This document shows, one piece after another, positions 37,711 to 46,222 of a stretch of DNA of 64,000 bases. Within the stretch, counting starts at the first letter, position 1; each line of letters starts with the position of its first letter. A program made the translations under genes and the position numbers. The notes beneath the pieces were generated by a model that saw nothing but the letters and a program-made list of their open reading frames with translations, had not been told where the DNA came from and ran no database searches. The stretch comes from Pseudomonas putida (GTDB taxonomy: Bacteria > Pseudomonadota > Gammaproteobacteria > Pseudomonadales > Pseudomonadaceae), in contig CP047152.1 of assembly GCA_041879295.1 (NCBI GenBank), forward strand, positions 1,245,501 through 1,309,500, read 5' to 3'.

Positions 37711-40152
37711 TTATCGCCCCGGTACCAATGTGAGCCGCTGGTTGCCATACGCCCTGCCGAAGTTCTGCTGTTGCAGTGGCAGGCTCATGAAGCGCCCTTT
37801 GAACCAGGCATCCAGCCCGTCGCGGTAATGCGCGCTGGCCGGGTTGCCGGACTGGCCGCTGCTGGTCAGTATCTGCAAGGGCTCGGCCTGGCCGAAGTCG
37901 ACGATCATCCGTGCCGAGGCTGGCAGGCGAGTGTCGAAGTCGCTACCCCAGGCGAATGGTGTAAGGGCCAGAGTAGTGAAGTCGCCGCCTGCGGCAAGCG
38001 GCGCACGGCTGATCGCATCGCCCAGGCCATGGTAGGCCGGTGCCGGCCAGCGGTACTGGTGCAGCTTGCCCCACTGCCAGGTGCGTCGGTCGGCACCCAG
38101 TTGCGCGATACCGGCCTCCATTGCACCTGCCAGGCTGCGGGCGAGGATGGTGGGTTTGTCTTCTTTTTGCGGCGTGGTGCGGTCATCCCAGAAAGGGCTG
38201 TCATCGCGGCCCAGCAGGTGATCGGCCTGCGCCGAGAACGACAAACGTGCATTGCTGACGAACGCCTGCCACGCCGGGCCGGCCTCCGGGCCCAGGTCAT
38301 CGAGGAAGGTCTGGCGAGCGACCTCCTGCAAGAACAACTCGTACAGCGCGGCATCGGCCGACACCGGGCTCAGGCGGCCATCGAAGGCCTTGAGCCGGGC
38401 CAGCGTGTCGCGGGCCTTGTCGCGCTGCCCGGCGGGGAGGGCGTCGATCGCCTGCTTCAGAGGCTGGGCCATGCCGGGGGCGTCGAACATCTGCTTGAGC
38501 TTGTTGGCCAGCAAGGTCACCTGGTCATTCTGCAGGGCAATCAGGCTGCGACTGTCGTGGCGGCCGTTGCCGGCCAGCTGTGCCAGGCGTTCGGCACGTT
38601 CGGGGTAGTACCAGGTGCTGGACAGCTGCATGCCATAGCCGCGCGGCAGGCTGCGCTGGTTGGCATGGCCGATCCAGCCCGCGGGTGGGTCCTGGTCGTA
38701 TGGGTGCAGCATCGGGTCGGCATAGCCATCCCAGTCGTAACGCCCGTCCCAGCCCGGCGAGGGCAGCAAGCCCTGGCCTTCGCGGCGATTGGGGTAGCGG
38801 CCACTGACTTGCCAGCCGATGTGCTCAGGCTCGGCGAAAACGAAGTTGACGGCAGCAGCGGTCACTTCCCGGGTGCTGTCGAAGGCCCGCTCCAGGTTCT
38901 TGGCCCGCGTCAGGTCGAACAGCGCATCCAGGCTGCGATCACCTTCGAACTGTGGCAGGTTCAGCGCCAGGCCCAGGCTGGCGTTTTCTGGCTGGGCCAG
39001 CAGGGTGCCGTGGCGGGTGTCGTACATCACTTCGCGCACGGGGCGCTGGCCACGGACAAAGAAGGTTTCGTTACGGGTACGGGCCGGCAGCCATTTACCG
39101 TCGGCCAGGTAGCTCAACTGATTGCCCTGGTGGCGCAACTGCTCGAGGAACACGTCCTGATTGTCGGCCATCACCGCGCTGCTGCTCCAGGCCAGCTTGC
39201 CATTGTAGCCGGCCAGCACGATCGGCAGGCCGGGCAAGGACAGGCCGGCAACCTGGTACTTGCTGGTATTGATCTGTACCGGGCTCAAGGCCCAGCCGGC
39301 GCGGCTGTCGCTGGCCAGCAGGCTTTTGCCGCTGCGGCTGCGCTGCGGGCCCAGGGCCAGGTTGGCCGACCCCGGGCTACCGAGCAGGTCGAGGTCGGCG
39401 AGCTTCTGGCTGGCAGCCACCAGGGCCGGCAGCCCCGGCAACTGGCTGGCAAGGTTCAGCCCCTTGAGCTTGTCCACTTCCATTTCGGCCAACGGCTCGT
39501 CCGGGGCTCCGGGCAGCAACCAGGCGAGCTTGTCGCTACCCACTTTCTGCGCCAGGGTCAGGGCGCTGAGTTCCTCGTGCAGGTTAACCGACTGGCTGAA
39601 CGCGTACAGGCAGAAGACCAGCGCCGAGTCTTCAGGCTTCCAGTATTCGGGGCGATAGCCACTACTGGCCAGGCCTGCTGGCAGCTTGTCGCGGTAGCGG
39701 AACAGGTAGGCGTTGACCCCGCGCGCATACACTTCGAAGAAGCGCTTGAGCCTTGGCGATGCGTCGGCGTACTGCTGGGCGGCACTCTGCTTGAGGTTGG
39801 CGGCGCGCATGAGGCGGTCGATATCCAGCGCCTCGCTGCCGGCCAGTTCGGCCAGGCGGCCCTGGGCGAGCAGGCGCATGGCGACCATCTGTTCGATGCG
39901 GTCGCCAGCGTGCACATAGCCCAGGCTGAACAGCGCATCATGGAAGCTGCTGCTTTCGATAAGCGGCGCGCCCATGGCATTGCGCCGTACCGAAACATTC
40001 TGCGCCAGGCCCTTGAGCGGCTGCACGCCGCTGGTTGGTGGCACGCTATCCTGGTAGCCGCCCGTCTGGCAGCCGGCCAGCCCGAGCATGCCGAGCAGGG
40101 TGGCAGCGGTTGCAAACCGCAGGCGGAAGTGAGGAAAGGCGGGGGCGGCCAT
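37711..40152 (-). CDS. Ntn-hydrolase acylase lipoprotein (penicillin/AHL acylase family)
   Basis: An 813-residue precursor with a lipoprotein signal ([10 protein letters not shown], Cys at about residue 28). The alpha part (to about residue 260) precedes the autocleavage site: Ser262 in [10 protein letters not shown] is the predicted new N-terminal nucleophile. The beta part includes [16 protein letters not shown], typical of penicillin G acylase relatives. It most resembles QuiP-type N-acyl-homoserine-lactone acylases, but the substrate cannot be proved from sequence. The protein should face the periplasm from a membrane anchor, since Cys+2 is Gln, not Asp. Monocistronic. Confidence 0.87.
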   Translation of the reverse strand: MAAPAFPHFRLRFATAATLLGMLGLAGCQTGGYQDSVPPTSGVQPLKGLAQNVSVRRNAMGAPLIESSSFHDALFSLGYVHAGDRIEQMVAMRLLAQGRLAELAGSEALDIDRLMRAANLKQSAAQQYADASPRLKRFFEVYARGVNAYLFRYRDKLPAGLASSGYRPEYWKPEDSALVFCLYAFSQSVNLHEELSALTLAQKVGSDKLAWLLPGAPDEPLAEMEVDKLKGLNLASQLPGLPALVAASQKLADLDLLGSPGSANLALGPQRSRSGKSLLASDSRAGWALSPVQINTSKYQVAGLSLPGLPIVLAGYNGKLAWSSSAVMADNQDVFLEQLRHQGNQLSYLADGKWLPARTRNETFFVRGQRPVREVMYDTRHGTLLAQPENASLGLALNLPQFEGDRSLDALFDLTRAKNLERAFDSTREVTAAAVNFVFAEPEHIGWQVSGRYPNRREGQGLLPSPGWDGRYDWDGYADPMLHPYDQDPPAGWIGHANQRSLPRGYGMQLSSTWYYPERAERLAQLAGNGRHDSRSLIALQNDQVTLLANKLKQMFDAPGMAQPLKQAIDALPAGQRDKARDTLARLKAFDGRLSPVSADAALYELFLQEVARQTFLDDLGPEAGPAWQAFVSNARLSFSAQADHLLGRDDSPFWDDRTTPQKEDKPTILARSLAGAMEAGIAQLGADRRTWQWGKLHQYRWPAPAYHGLGDAISRAPLAAGGDFTTLALTPFAWGSDFDTRLPASARMIVDFGQAEPLQILTSSGQSGNPASAHYRDGLDAWFKGRFMSLPLQQQNFGRAYGNQRLTLVPGR

Positions 40153-40254
40153 GACAAGGGCTCCTGCAAGGCGAGGCTGGTTTGGAAAGGCGCTAAGGTA
40201 GTAAGCGCGCAGGCGCCATGCAAGGTCCCAGGTCGGTTTATTTGATTGCGCGCC

Positions 40255-41595
40255 TCAAACGTCGAAGCGCTCAGCCAGTGCGTCGGAAAAATGCGTGCAA
40301 TTGATGCGCGTGTAGCGTCGGTAGTCACGGCTCACCGCGAATGCAGAGCCGGGCATCAGCAGGATCTTGTGCTGCTCCAGTTTGCGCATGAAAGGTTGCA
40401 GGTCGGGCAGGTCCGGGTGATAGACCCAGAGGAACATCCCCCCTTGCGGTGCAATATCGAACTGCCAGCCGCGCTCGAGCAGCAAGCGTTGGGTTTGCAC
40501 TTGCTGGCGGATCAGACGCTGCTGCACGTCCTTCATGTGCCGGGCATAGGTGCCATCTGACAATATGGTGTTGACGAAGCGTTCGCAAAACGCGGGGACC
40601 GCAACGCAGGTCAGCAGTTTAAGGCGTGTGAGCGGCTCGATCAGGTCTTGCGAGCAGGCAATGAACCCTACGCGCAGCGATGCCGACAGGCACTTGGAGA
40701 AGCTGCCGATGTAGATAACCCGGTCAAGGTTGTCCAGCTCGGCAAAGGTCTGGCGCACGGCGGGGCTGAAGTCCCCATACACATCATCCTCGACCACGAA
40801 GAACTCGTGCTCCACCGCCAGGCGCAGGACGCTGAAGGCGTTGTGCGGGCTGATGTTGCTGCCGGTCGGGTTGTGGAAAGTGCTGTTGCAGAAAAACGCC
40901 TTGACCTTGTGCCTGGCCAGGTGGCTTCTCATTTCTTCCACGTCCGGCCCGTCCTGGGTCCGCCGAATGCCGACGACGTGCCCGCCCGCCAGCTGGATCA
41001 GCTTGATCAGGTTGCCGTTGCCCGGCTCGTCGACGAAAACGTGGTCGCCTGGTTTGATCAGCAACCGTGCCACCAAGTCCAGGCCTTGAGTGGCACCCAG
41101 TGTGGTCAGCAACTGGTTGGGGCGGGCTTCGACACGGGTCAGCCGTTTCATGTGCACGCAAAGCTGTTTGCGCATGGGCAGGTAGCCCTGGATGTCGCCG
41201 TATTCTGCCAGCGAGCTCTGCTCCAGCCGCGCCGTGCGCCGAATTGCCTTGGCCAGCAGTTCGGTGTCGCGCCACGCCGGGGGCAGCCATCCGCTGCCTA
41301 GCTTGGTGAAGTGCTGGCCGCCCTGCAACAGCCGGAACAGCGGATCGCCGGCCATGCATTCGGGTTCGTGGATCACGCCGGTGTGACGCGTCCGGTTTGC
41401 GACGAAGTAGCCACGGCCGGGTGATGCCGTCAACACGCCTTCGCTGACCAGCTGGGCATAGGCCGACACGACGTCGTGGTAGCTGAAGTCGACTGCAGCG
41501 GTCAGCTTGCGGATGGAGGGCATGCGTTGCCCGGGCAACCACTCGCCTGCATCCAGGCGTTGTTTCAACAGGTGATGAAGGCTGCAGGGGATCAT
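40255..41595 (-). CDS. MocR-family transcriptional regulator (GntR HTH plus aminotransferase-like domain)
   Basis: A 446-residue fusion of an N-terminal winged helix (QRMPSIRKLTAAVDFSYHDVVSAY, about residues 20-80) with a class I aminotransferase-fold domain. The PLP lysine is in GSFSKCLSASLRVGF. Other fold-type I residues (FCNSTFHNPTG, VEDDVYGDF) are intact. MocR proteins sense PLP and amino acids and usually regulate the divergent genes. Here the divergent gene starts a four-gene overlapping set, so this is the likely local regulator. The spacer carries an inverted repeat suitable as its operator. Confidence 0.93.
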   Translation of the reverse strand: MIPCSLHHLLKQRLDAGEWLPGQRMPSIRKLTAAVDFSYHDVVSAYAQLVSEGVLTASPGRGYFVANRTRHTGVIHEPECMAGDPLFRLLQGGQHFTKLGSGWLPPAWRDTELLAKAIRRTARLEQSSLAEYGDIQGYLPMRKQLCVHMKRLTRVEARPNQLLTTLGATQGLDLVARLLIKPGDHVFVDEPGNGNLIKLIQLAGGHVVGIRRTQDGPDVEEMRSHLARHKVKAFFCNSTFHNPTGSNISPHNAFSVLRLAVEHEFFVVEDDVYGDFSPAVRQTFAELDNLDRVIYIGSFSKCLSASLRVGFIACSQDLIEPLTRLKLLTCVAVPAFCERFVNTILSDGTYARHMKDVQQRLIRQQVQTQRLLLERGWQFDIAPQGGMFLWVYHPDLPDLQPFMRKLEQHKILLMPGSAFAVSRDYRRYTRINCTHFSDALAERFDV

Positions 41596-41608
41596 GGCAG
41601 GTCCGAAA

Positions 41609-41639
41609 CCGTTAGAAAAAAAAGCCTAACAGTTAACGG
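41609..41639. promoter_or_regulatory. Candidate MocR operator
   Basis: Just outside the MocR start, CCGTTAG (41609-41615) and GTTAACGG (41632-41639) form an inverted repeat, with CTAAC at 41626-41630 as a second inner arm and an A8 run between. It lies between the MocR gene and the divergent operon, as expected for an autoregulated MocR site. No other strong palindrome is present in the 172-base spacer. Confidence 0.5.
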
Positions 41640-41767
41640 AAATGCTTGTCGACTGTTCGTTTGCAAATGGCCAGTACATGCCAATATCCCTGTGTCGAAA
41701 CTTTCGGCTGCCAACAAAGGCGGCACTTATAGCGTCTGTGCAGACCAGACAACTGGATATCAAGCCC

Positions 41768-42481
41768 ATGCACCCTATGGACATGCAATCAGCCGTCATT
41801 GCCAGGCTTCCTGTCCCTGACGAACTGGAGTCATTCAAAGTTGTAAAGAATCTTGTGACCTCGGCGTTATTGGAGTGTTGTTCAATCGTCGAGTTCGAAG
41901 CACTGAAAGAAACATCGGTCATTGAAAGTGTGACTGAACAGGCACATGCCGATTTGCAGGCATTTGCCATGAAAGATCCGGCTGCCGGCCGCGACCTGGT
42001 ATTCATTGCAAAAACCTACACCTCTTATTCTGCGGTTTTGCATTATCGGCTTGCCCATTGGATCTACAACAATAGCGCCGCTATCTACGGCGCCGGCGGC
42101 CAATGCCTGGCCGCCATGATCTCCCGGCGCGGAAAAATGCTGTCGGGGGCGGAGATCCATTTCCGCAGCCGCATCGGTGCGCGCTTCATCATCGATCACG
42201 GCATGGGCACCGTCATTGGTGAAACATCGACCATTGGTGACGATTGCTACGTGCTTGGCGGTGTAACCCTGGGCGCCCGCGGTATCAGTGACAACCCCTC
42301 GAGCCCCAGGCATCCGACGTTGGGTAACCGGGTACAGATCGGCGCTTTCGCCAGTGTGCTGGGCGCTATTCATGTGGGTGACGGCGCGTTTATCGGGCCG
42401 GGATGCATTGTTACCAAAGACGTCCCGGCCGCTGCCCGGGTACAGGTTAAAACATCATTGCAGGTGGTATTGGAAGCATGA
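41768..42481 (+). CDS. Serine acetyltransferase-like enzyme lacking the C-terminal regulatory tail
   Basis: A left-handed beta-helix acyltransferase of the CysE family, 237 residues from the ATG chosen here. That start is uncertain: ATGs at 41777 and 41783 are alternatives and the ribosome-binding site is weak. The hexapeptide region holds IDHGMGTVIGETSTIG and PRHPTLGN, so the catalytic His (His144) is kept; the partner Asp of the DIH motif is Glu129 (EIH). The chain stops soon after the coil domain and lacks the flexible tail ending in Gly-Asp-Gly-Ile with which CysE binds cysteine synthase. It probably makes O-acetylserine for a dedicated pathway. Its stop overlaps the next gene (ATGA). Confidence 0.85.
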   Translation: MHPMDMQSAVIARLPVPDELESFKVVKNLVTSALLECCSIVEFEALKETSVIESVTEQAHADLQAFAMKDPAAGRDLVFIAKTYTSYSAVLHYRLAHWIYNNSAAIYGAGGQCLAAMISRRGKMLSGAEIHFRSRIGARFIIDHGMGTVIGETSTIGDDCYVLGGVTLGARGISDNPSSPRHPTLGNRVQIGAFASVLGAIHVGDGAFIGPGCIVTKDVPAAARVQVKTSLQVVLEA

Positions 42482-43266
42482 ACTCTCTTAACTATGAAGT
42501 TTTAAGAAATACCGAAAAACTGTATTACAAAGATCAGTACCTGGCGGGCGCGAATACTCAAGTAGTGCGGGTGCACAGTGACGGTATCGAGTTGCTGAGC
42601 ACGGTGGCCTACCCGGAAGGTGGCGGCCAGGAAGCGGACTTCGGCACGATTGAATTACCGGTGGGTACCGTGCGATTCGTCTGGGTTAAAAAACTCTACG
42701 GTAGTCCTATTCGCCTGGAAGGTTTCAAAGGCGGAAAACTGGGCGGCATCATTATTCACAATGTGCACCCTGATGATTTGCACTTGCTGGATGAAGTCAC
42801 CGCAGGCATGCCGGCTCGCGTCACTATCGATATTGAACGGCGCGAACGGCTGACGTTGTCTCACAGTGCCAGCCACTTCCTGTATGCCGCCGCCATCGGG
42901 CTGCGTGAAGAGCTGAAGCAATGGACTATCGGCTGCCATATCAAAGAGGACACGGCACGCTTCGACTTTCTGGTCGAGGACGCGTTCACGGCTGAAGACG
43001 TACTTGAAATAGAACGGCGGGCGAATGAACTGATCGGCTGCGATGCGCCCATCGAGCACTACGCGGTTCAAGGCCTGGAAGACGCACGTTTGTGGACCTA
43101 CAACGGGATCGAAATCCCCTGCGGTGGCACCCACCTCGATTCACCGCGGCGCATCGGGCGCCTTGGCGTCAAGCGCAAACGGCTGGGTAAAGGCAAGGAA
43201 CGGCTGATCTGCGTGTTCCCCGAGGCGGAAATCGACCTGTCCACTTATCACGAGCACGCATTATGA
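42478..43266 (+). CDS. AlaX-like alanyl-tRNA editing protein
   Basis: A 262-residue stand-alone editing domain related to AlaRS/AlaX. The zinc site is complete: His129 and His133 in SHSASHFLYAA (HxxxH) and Cys215 and His219 in CGGTH (CxxxH). It also has the N-terminal beta-barrel subdomain (AYPEGGGQEADFGTI, matching FYPEGGGQxxDxG). AlaX proteins deacylate Ser- or Gly-tRNA(Ala). Its position in a serine-metabolising operon with an exporter suggests that it removes a toxic amino acid analogue, or serine, from tRNA(Ala). Four-base overlaps join it to both neighbours. Confidence 0.85.
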   Translation: MNSLNYEVLRNTEKLYYKDQYLAGANTQVVRVHSDGIELLSTVAYPEGGGQEADFGTIELPVGTVRFVWVKKLYGSPIRLEGFKGGKLGGIIIHNVHPDDLHLLDEVTAGMPARVTIDIERRERLTLSHSASHFLYAAAIGLREELKQWTIGCHIKEDTARFDFLVEDAFTAEDVLEIERRANELIGCDAPIEHYAVQGLEDARLWTYNGIEIPCGGTHLDSPRRIGRLGVKRKRLGKGKERLICVFPEAEIDLSTYHEHAL

Positions 43267-44474
43267 ACAGCACATTACCGCGGCGCACGTACCTGTATTT
43301 CACCGCACAGTCGATCAACCTGACGACTGCCGTGATGTCGGTGACGATGGCCGCCATTGTCGGGGCCTCGCTGGCGCCTGACGCCGCATGGTCCACAGTG
43401 CCGTACGGGTTCCAGTTTCTGTGCCTGATGTTGGCAACCTATCCGGTCTCCAGGCTGATGAGCCGCATCGGCCGTAAAAAGGCTTTCATGCTGGGTGCGA
43501 TTCCCTTGGCGCTGTCTGGCGTCAGCGGCTTTCTGGCGGTGGAGCACGAGCATTTTCCTGCGCTGGTCCTCAGTCACTCTGCATTGGGTGTATACATCGC
43601 GTTCGCCAACTTCAACCGGTTCGCGGCGACCGATAATCTTTCCCAGGCCTTGAAGCCCAAGGCGCTTTCGCTGGTCGTGGCTGGCGGGGTCATCGCGGCT
43701 GTGGTCGGGCCGACGCTTACCGAGTGGCTGCGTGATGTTGGCGGCTTCCCACTGTTTTCGCTGTGTTACGCCGCGTTTGTCGGCCTGGCGCTGCTGTCGT
43801 TGTTGATTGCCCTGTGCCTGCCCAATGATGCGGGCACGGCCAGCGCGGTCAACAGCACAGCAAAACCGGCAAGCACCCGTGCCGAGCCGGCAGGCCCGAG
43901 CGTGGTTGTGGCAATGGCTGTGGCTGCGCTGGGCTACGGGATCATGAACCTGCTGATGATCCAGGCCTCGATGCACATGAAACACATGCACGAGGACTTC
44001 ACTGACGTCCGACTGGCGATCCAGTGGCATGTGATCGCCATGTTTGCCCCGTCGTTCTTCACCGGCGCCATCATCCAGCGGCTGGGTATCAAGACCACCA
44101 TTTGCGCGGGCCTGGCCCTGTTGATCGGTTGCTCGGCGATGAATATCTGGTCGCACAGCTACGCCATGATGACCTTGGCACTGATTGCCCTCGGACTGGG
44201 CTGGAACCTCACTTATGTAGGCGGAGGTGCGTTGCTGGCCCAGTCACTGCAGAACAGCCCGGCTGCGATGCAGATGCAGGGCAAGAACGACCTGGCCATT
44301 GCCGTTTTTGCCACCATCGGCGCATTCAGCCCTTCGCTGTTGCTGAGCTCGGTCGGCTGGGACGGTACCAATGCCATCTGCATGGTCCTCTGCATGGGGC
44401 TGCTGGTTGCCACTGCCGGGCTGCTGCAGAACAAGGCCGGCCTACATACTTCAATGGAAGGTAGCCGCAAATGA
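43263..44474 (+). CDS. MFS transporter
   Basis: A 403-residue major facilitator with about 12 hydrophobic segments. The loop motif after helix 2 reads SRLMSRIGRKKAFMLG, matching the MFS A motif. The central loop (about residues 180-215) is short and polar (STAKPASTRAEPAG). No drug-family signature is clear. From its place in the overlapping operon it probably exports the product of the SAT/PLP pair, or imports its precursor. Overlaps both neighbours by four bases. Confidence 0.88.
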   Translation: MNSTLPRRTYLYFTAQSINLTTAVMSVTMAAIVGASLAPDAAWSTVPYGFQFLCLMLATYPVSRLMSRIGRKKAFMLGAIPLALSGVSGFLAVEHEHFPALVLSHSALGVYIAFANFNRFAATDNLSQALKPKALSLVVAGGVIAAVVGPTLTEWLRDVGGFPLFSLCYAAFVGLALLSLLIALCLPNDAGTASAVNSTAKPASTRAEPAGPSVVVAMAVAALGYGIMNLLMIQASMHMKHMHEDFTDVRLAIQWHVIAMFAPSFFTGAIIQRLGIKTTICAGLALLIGCSAMNIWSHSYAMMTLALIALGLGWNLTYVGGGALLAQSLQNSPAAMQMQGKNDLAIAVFATIGAFSPSLLLSSVGWDGTNAICMVLCMGLLVATAGLLQNKAGLHTSMEGSRK

Positions 44475-45373
44475 GCGAGCTCATCAGTGTCAGCGATCGC
44501 ATCTACACCAAGCTGGAAATGAACAACCCGGGCGGTAGCCACAAATACCGGGCGGCGCGGCAGATCGTCGAACATGCCGTGCGCAGGGGCGACATCATTC
44601 CCGGGGTGACGACCGTCATCGAAAAGACCGGTGGCAGTTTCGGCTTCGGCTTGCTGGCGGCTTGTCATAAGTACCAGGTCGCCGTAGAGCTGGCGGTCGG
44701 GCTGAGTTTCAGCCAGACCAAGCGGGATCTGCTGGAGTGTTTCGGTGCCCGACTGATTGGCAAGGAAATGCTGATGGCCGGTGCCACACCCAAGGACGTG
44801 GTGATGCATCACCTGGATAATCAGGCCGCACTGGGCAAGTCATACTTCTACACCGACCAGTTCAACAACCCGGTAGGCATCGAGGCCCATCGTTATCAGA
44901 CCGCCAGCGAACTGGCCATGCAACTGACCAGCGCCGGGGCGGGGCGGCAGATACTGTTCGTGGGCTGTGCGGGTACTGGCGCCAGTTTCACGGGTATCAC
45001 CCTGGGGCTGAAGGACCATGGCTTCGAGGTGTCGACGGTACTGGTCGATCCCAATGGCTGTGATTCGAGGGCTGGCGTGTTCGCCGATCATCGTTTTGAA
45101 GGCATGGCCGTGGGCGTTTGTCCGCCGTTCATGGACTGGTCGCTGGTGGACGAGCGGGCCCAGGTGCACCATGCAGAAATGCTGGCCGCACAGCGCTGGT
45201 TCTACATGCAGAGTGGCATTTTCGTCGGTAATACAGCCGCTGCCTGTCTGGCGGTTGCCCAGCGCATGGCCCAGCACCCGCGGTATGTCGAGACCACCCT
45301 GGTGACCATCGCCTATGATGCCGGCCTCTGGTACCAGGACCTGCTGGGGGCTAACCGGCGCAAAGCCGCATAA
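44471..45373 (+). CDS. Fold-type II PLP enzyme, diverged cysteine-synthase-like
   Basis: A 300-residue relative of O-acetylserine sulfhydrylase. The PLP lysine is Lys25 in NPGGSHKYR. The phosphate-binding loop is GCAGTGASFTG. However, the substrate loop, TSGNTG in cysteine synthases, is TGGSFG here (residues 53-58), so the Asn that contacts PLP and substrate carboxylate is gone. The C-terminal Ser that faces the PLP ring nitrogen appears to be Ala284 (YDAGLWY). It probably performs beta-replacement on O-acetylserine with a nucleophile other than sulfide. Last gene of the operon. Confidence 0.82.
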   Translation: MSELISVSDRIYTKLEMNNPGGSHKYRAARQIVEHAVRRGDIIPGVTTVIEKTGGSFGFGLLAACHKYQVAVELAVGLSFSQTKRDLLECFGARLIGKEMLMAGATPKDVVMHHLDNQAALGKSYFYTDQFNNPVGIEAHRYQTASELAMQLTSAGAGRQILFVGCAGTGASFTGITLGLKDHGFEVSTVLVDPNGCDSRAGVFADHRFEGMAVGVCPPFMDWSLVDERAQVHHAEMLAAQRWFYMQSGIFVGNTAAACLAVAQRMAQHPRYVETTLVTIAYDAGLWYQDLLGANRRKAA

Positions 45374-45415
45374 CCCACCTGTGCCAGGCTCATGATCCAG
45401 AGGCTGGCACGGTAC

Positions 45416-45499
45416 CTGTGGGAGCGGGCGAGCCCGCGAAGCAGGCGACGCTGTGGATGGCACGGGCTTCGCCCGTGTTCGCGGGCGCGCCCGCGAACA
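45416..45499. repeat. REP-like palindromic cluster
   Basis: CTGTGGGAGCGGGCGAGCCCGCGAA (45416-45440), an internal CACGGGC-ttc-GCCCGTG, and GTTCGCGGGCGCGCCCGCGAAC (45477-45498). It lies between the convergent ends of the PLP gene and the SEC-C gene. Confidence 0.8.
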
Positions 45500-45541
45500 C
45501 AGTGATCGTGCAATCTCTCAGATTTTTATCGAGTCAGTCGA

Positions 45542-45739
45542 TCAGGCGCCGTGGCACTTCTTGTACTTTTTCTCGCTACCGCACGGGCACGGGTCGTTAC
45601 GGCCAACGTCCTTCAGGGCGTTGCGTACCGGCTCCTGGTGGCCGTGGTTGCAGTGCGGGCCGTGTACATGGCCGTGGTCGTGGTGGTGATCATGGTCATG
45701 GTTGCAGTCAGGGCCATGAACGTGGGGTTGTTGGGACAT
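45542..45739 (-). CDS. Small His-rich SEC-C motif protein
   Basis: A 65-residue protein. The C-terminus is a SEC-C zinc motif ([17 protein letters not shown]: CxC...C-H), like the SecA tail. The N-terminal half is very His-rich, with repeats of the form [15 protein letters not shown], which would bind zinc, nickel or cobalt. It is the last of four same-strand genes that include a second SEC-C protein (YchJ-like). It could be a metal-binding chaperone or ribosome/SecB-associated factor; the function is unknown. Confidence 0.82.
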   Translation of the reverse strand: MSQQPHVHGPDCNHDHDHHHDHGHVHGPHCNHGHQEPVRNALKDVGRNDPCPCGSEKKYKKCHGA

Positions 45740-45746
45740 TGCAGGG

Positions 45747-46220
45747 TTACTCCGGTATGTGATCGCCGGGGATTATCTCACCACTGCGTGATATGTGCAG
45801 GTCCCGATGGATCAGCAACCCGGTCGCCAGTTCGCCCTGCAGGGTGTAATGCAGTGGCTGCTTGCTTCTCAGCAGTTTGGCCAGTGGTTTCAGGTGCTGC
45901 CACAGGTTGGTGCGTGCGGTTATCTTGAAAGTGCGCCGTGCATGCCCTCCCACGCTGCGCCATACGCTGGCTTCATCCTGCACCAGGAGCAGGTCATTGA
46001 GGCGTATTGCATACGACACGTTGCGTATGAACAGGCGGCTGTCATTGGGGTTGTCGACCCGCACGTGCAACACGAACTCCTGTTCCAGCAACCTGGCCTT
46101 GACCGTTTCGACCTCGACCAGGTGCACTTCGGGCTCGCGCCAGTCTTCGCCCCAACTGGCACAGCCCGTCAGCCATGTCAGCAGCGCACCGAGCAGTAGC
46201 AGACGGGTGCGCTTGATCAT
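45747..46220 (-). CDS. LEA type 2/WHy-domain lipoprotein
   Basis: A 157-residue predicted lipoprotein: the signal [14 protein letters not shown] has its Cys at about residue 18. The mature part is one beta-sandwich of LEA-14/WHy type ([31 protein letters not shown]). The usual suggestion for this family is desiccation or osmotic protection at the envelope; that is not shown here. It starts two bases after the YchJ-like stop and is probably cotranscribed. Confidence 0.82.
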   Translation of the reverse strand: MIKRTRLLLLGALLTWLTGCASWGEDWREPEVHLVEVETVKARLLEQEFVLHVRVDNPNDSRLFIRNVSYAIRLNDLLLVQDEASVWRSVGGHARRTFKITARTNLWQHLKPLAKLLRSKQPLHYTLQGELATGLLIHRDLHISRSGEIIPGDHIPE

Positions 46221-46222
46221 GT

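Noticed and set aside
37771..40245. Open frame of about 820 codons on the plus strand opposite the acylase
   Set aside because: It mirrors the codon bias of the acylase gene, and the translation is repetitive Gly/Ala/Arg/Gln sequence without domains.
40255..45373. Reading the MocR operon as a second copy of normal cysteine synthesis
   Set aside because: The PLP enzyme lacks TSGNTG, SAT lacks the cysteine-feedback tail, and an editing protein and MFS transporter would not be needed. It remains an alternative but is less likely.
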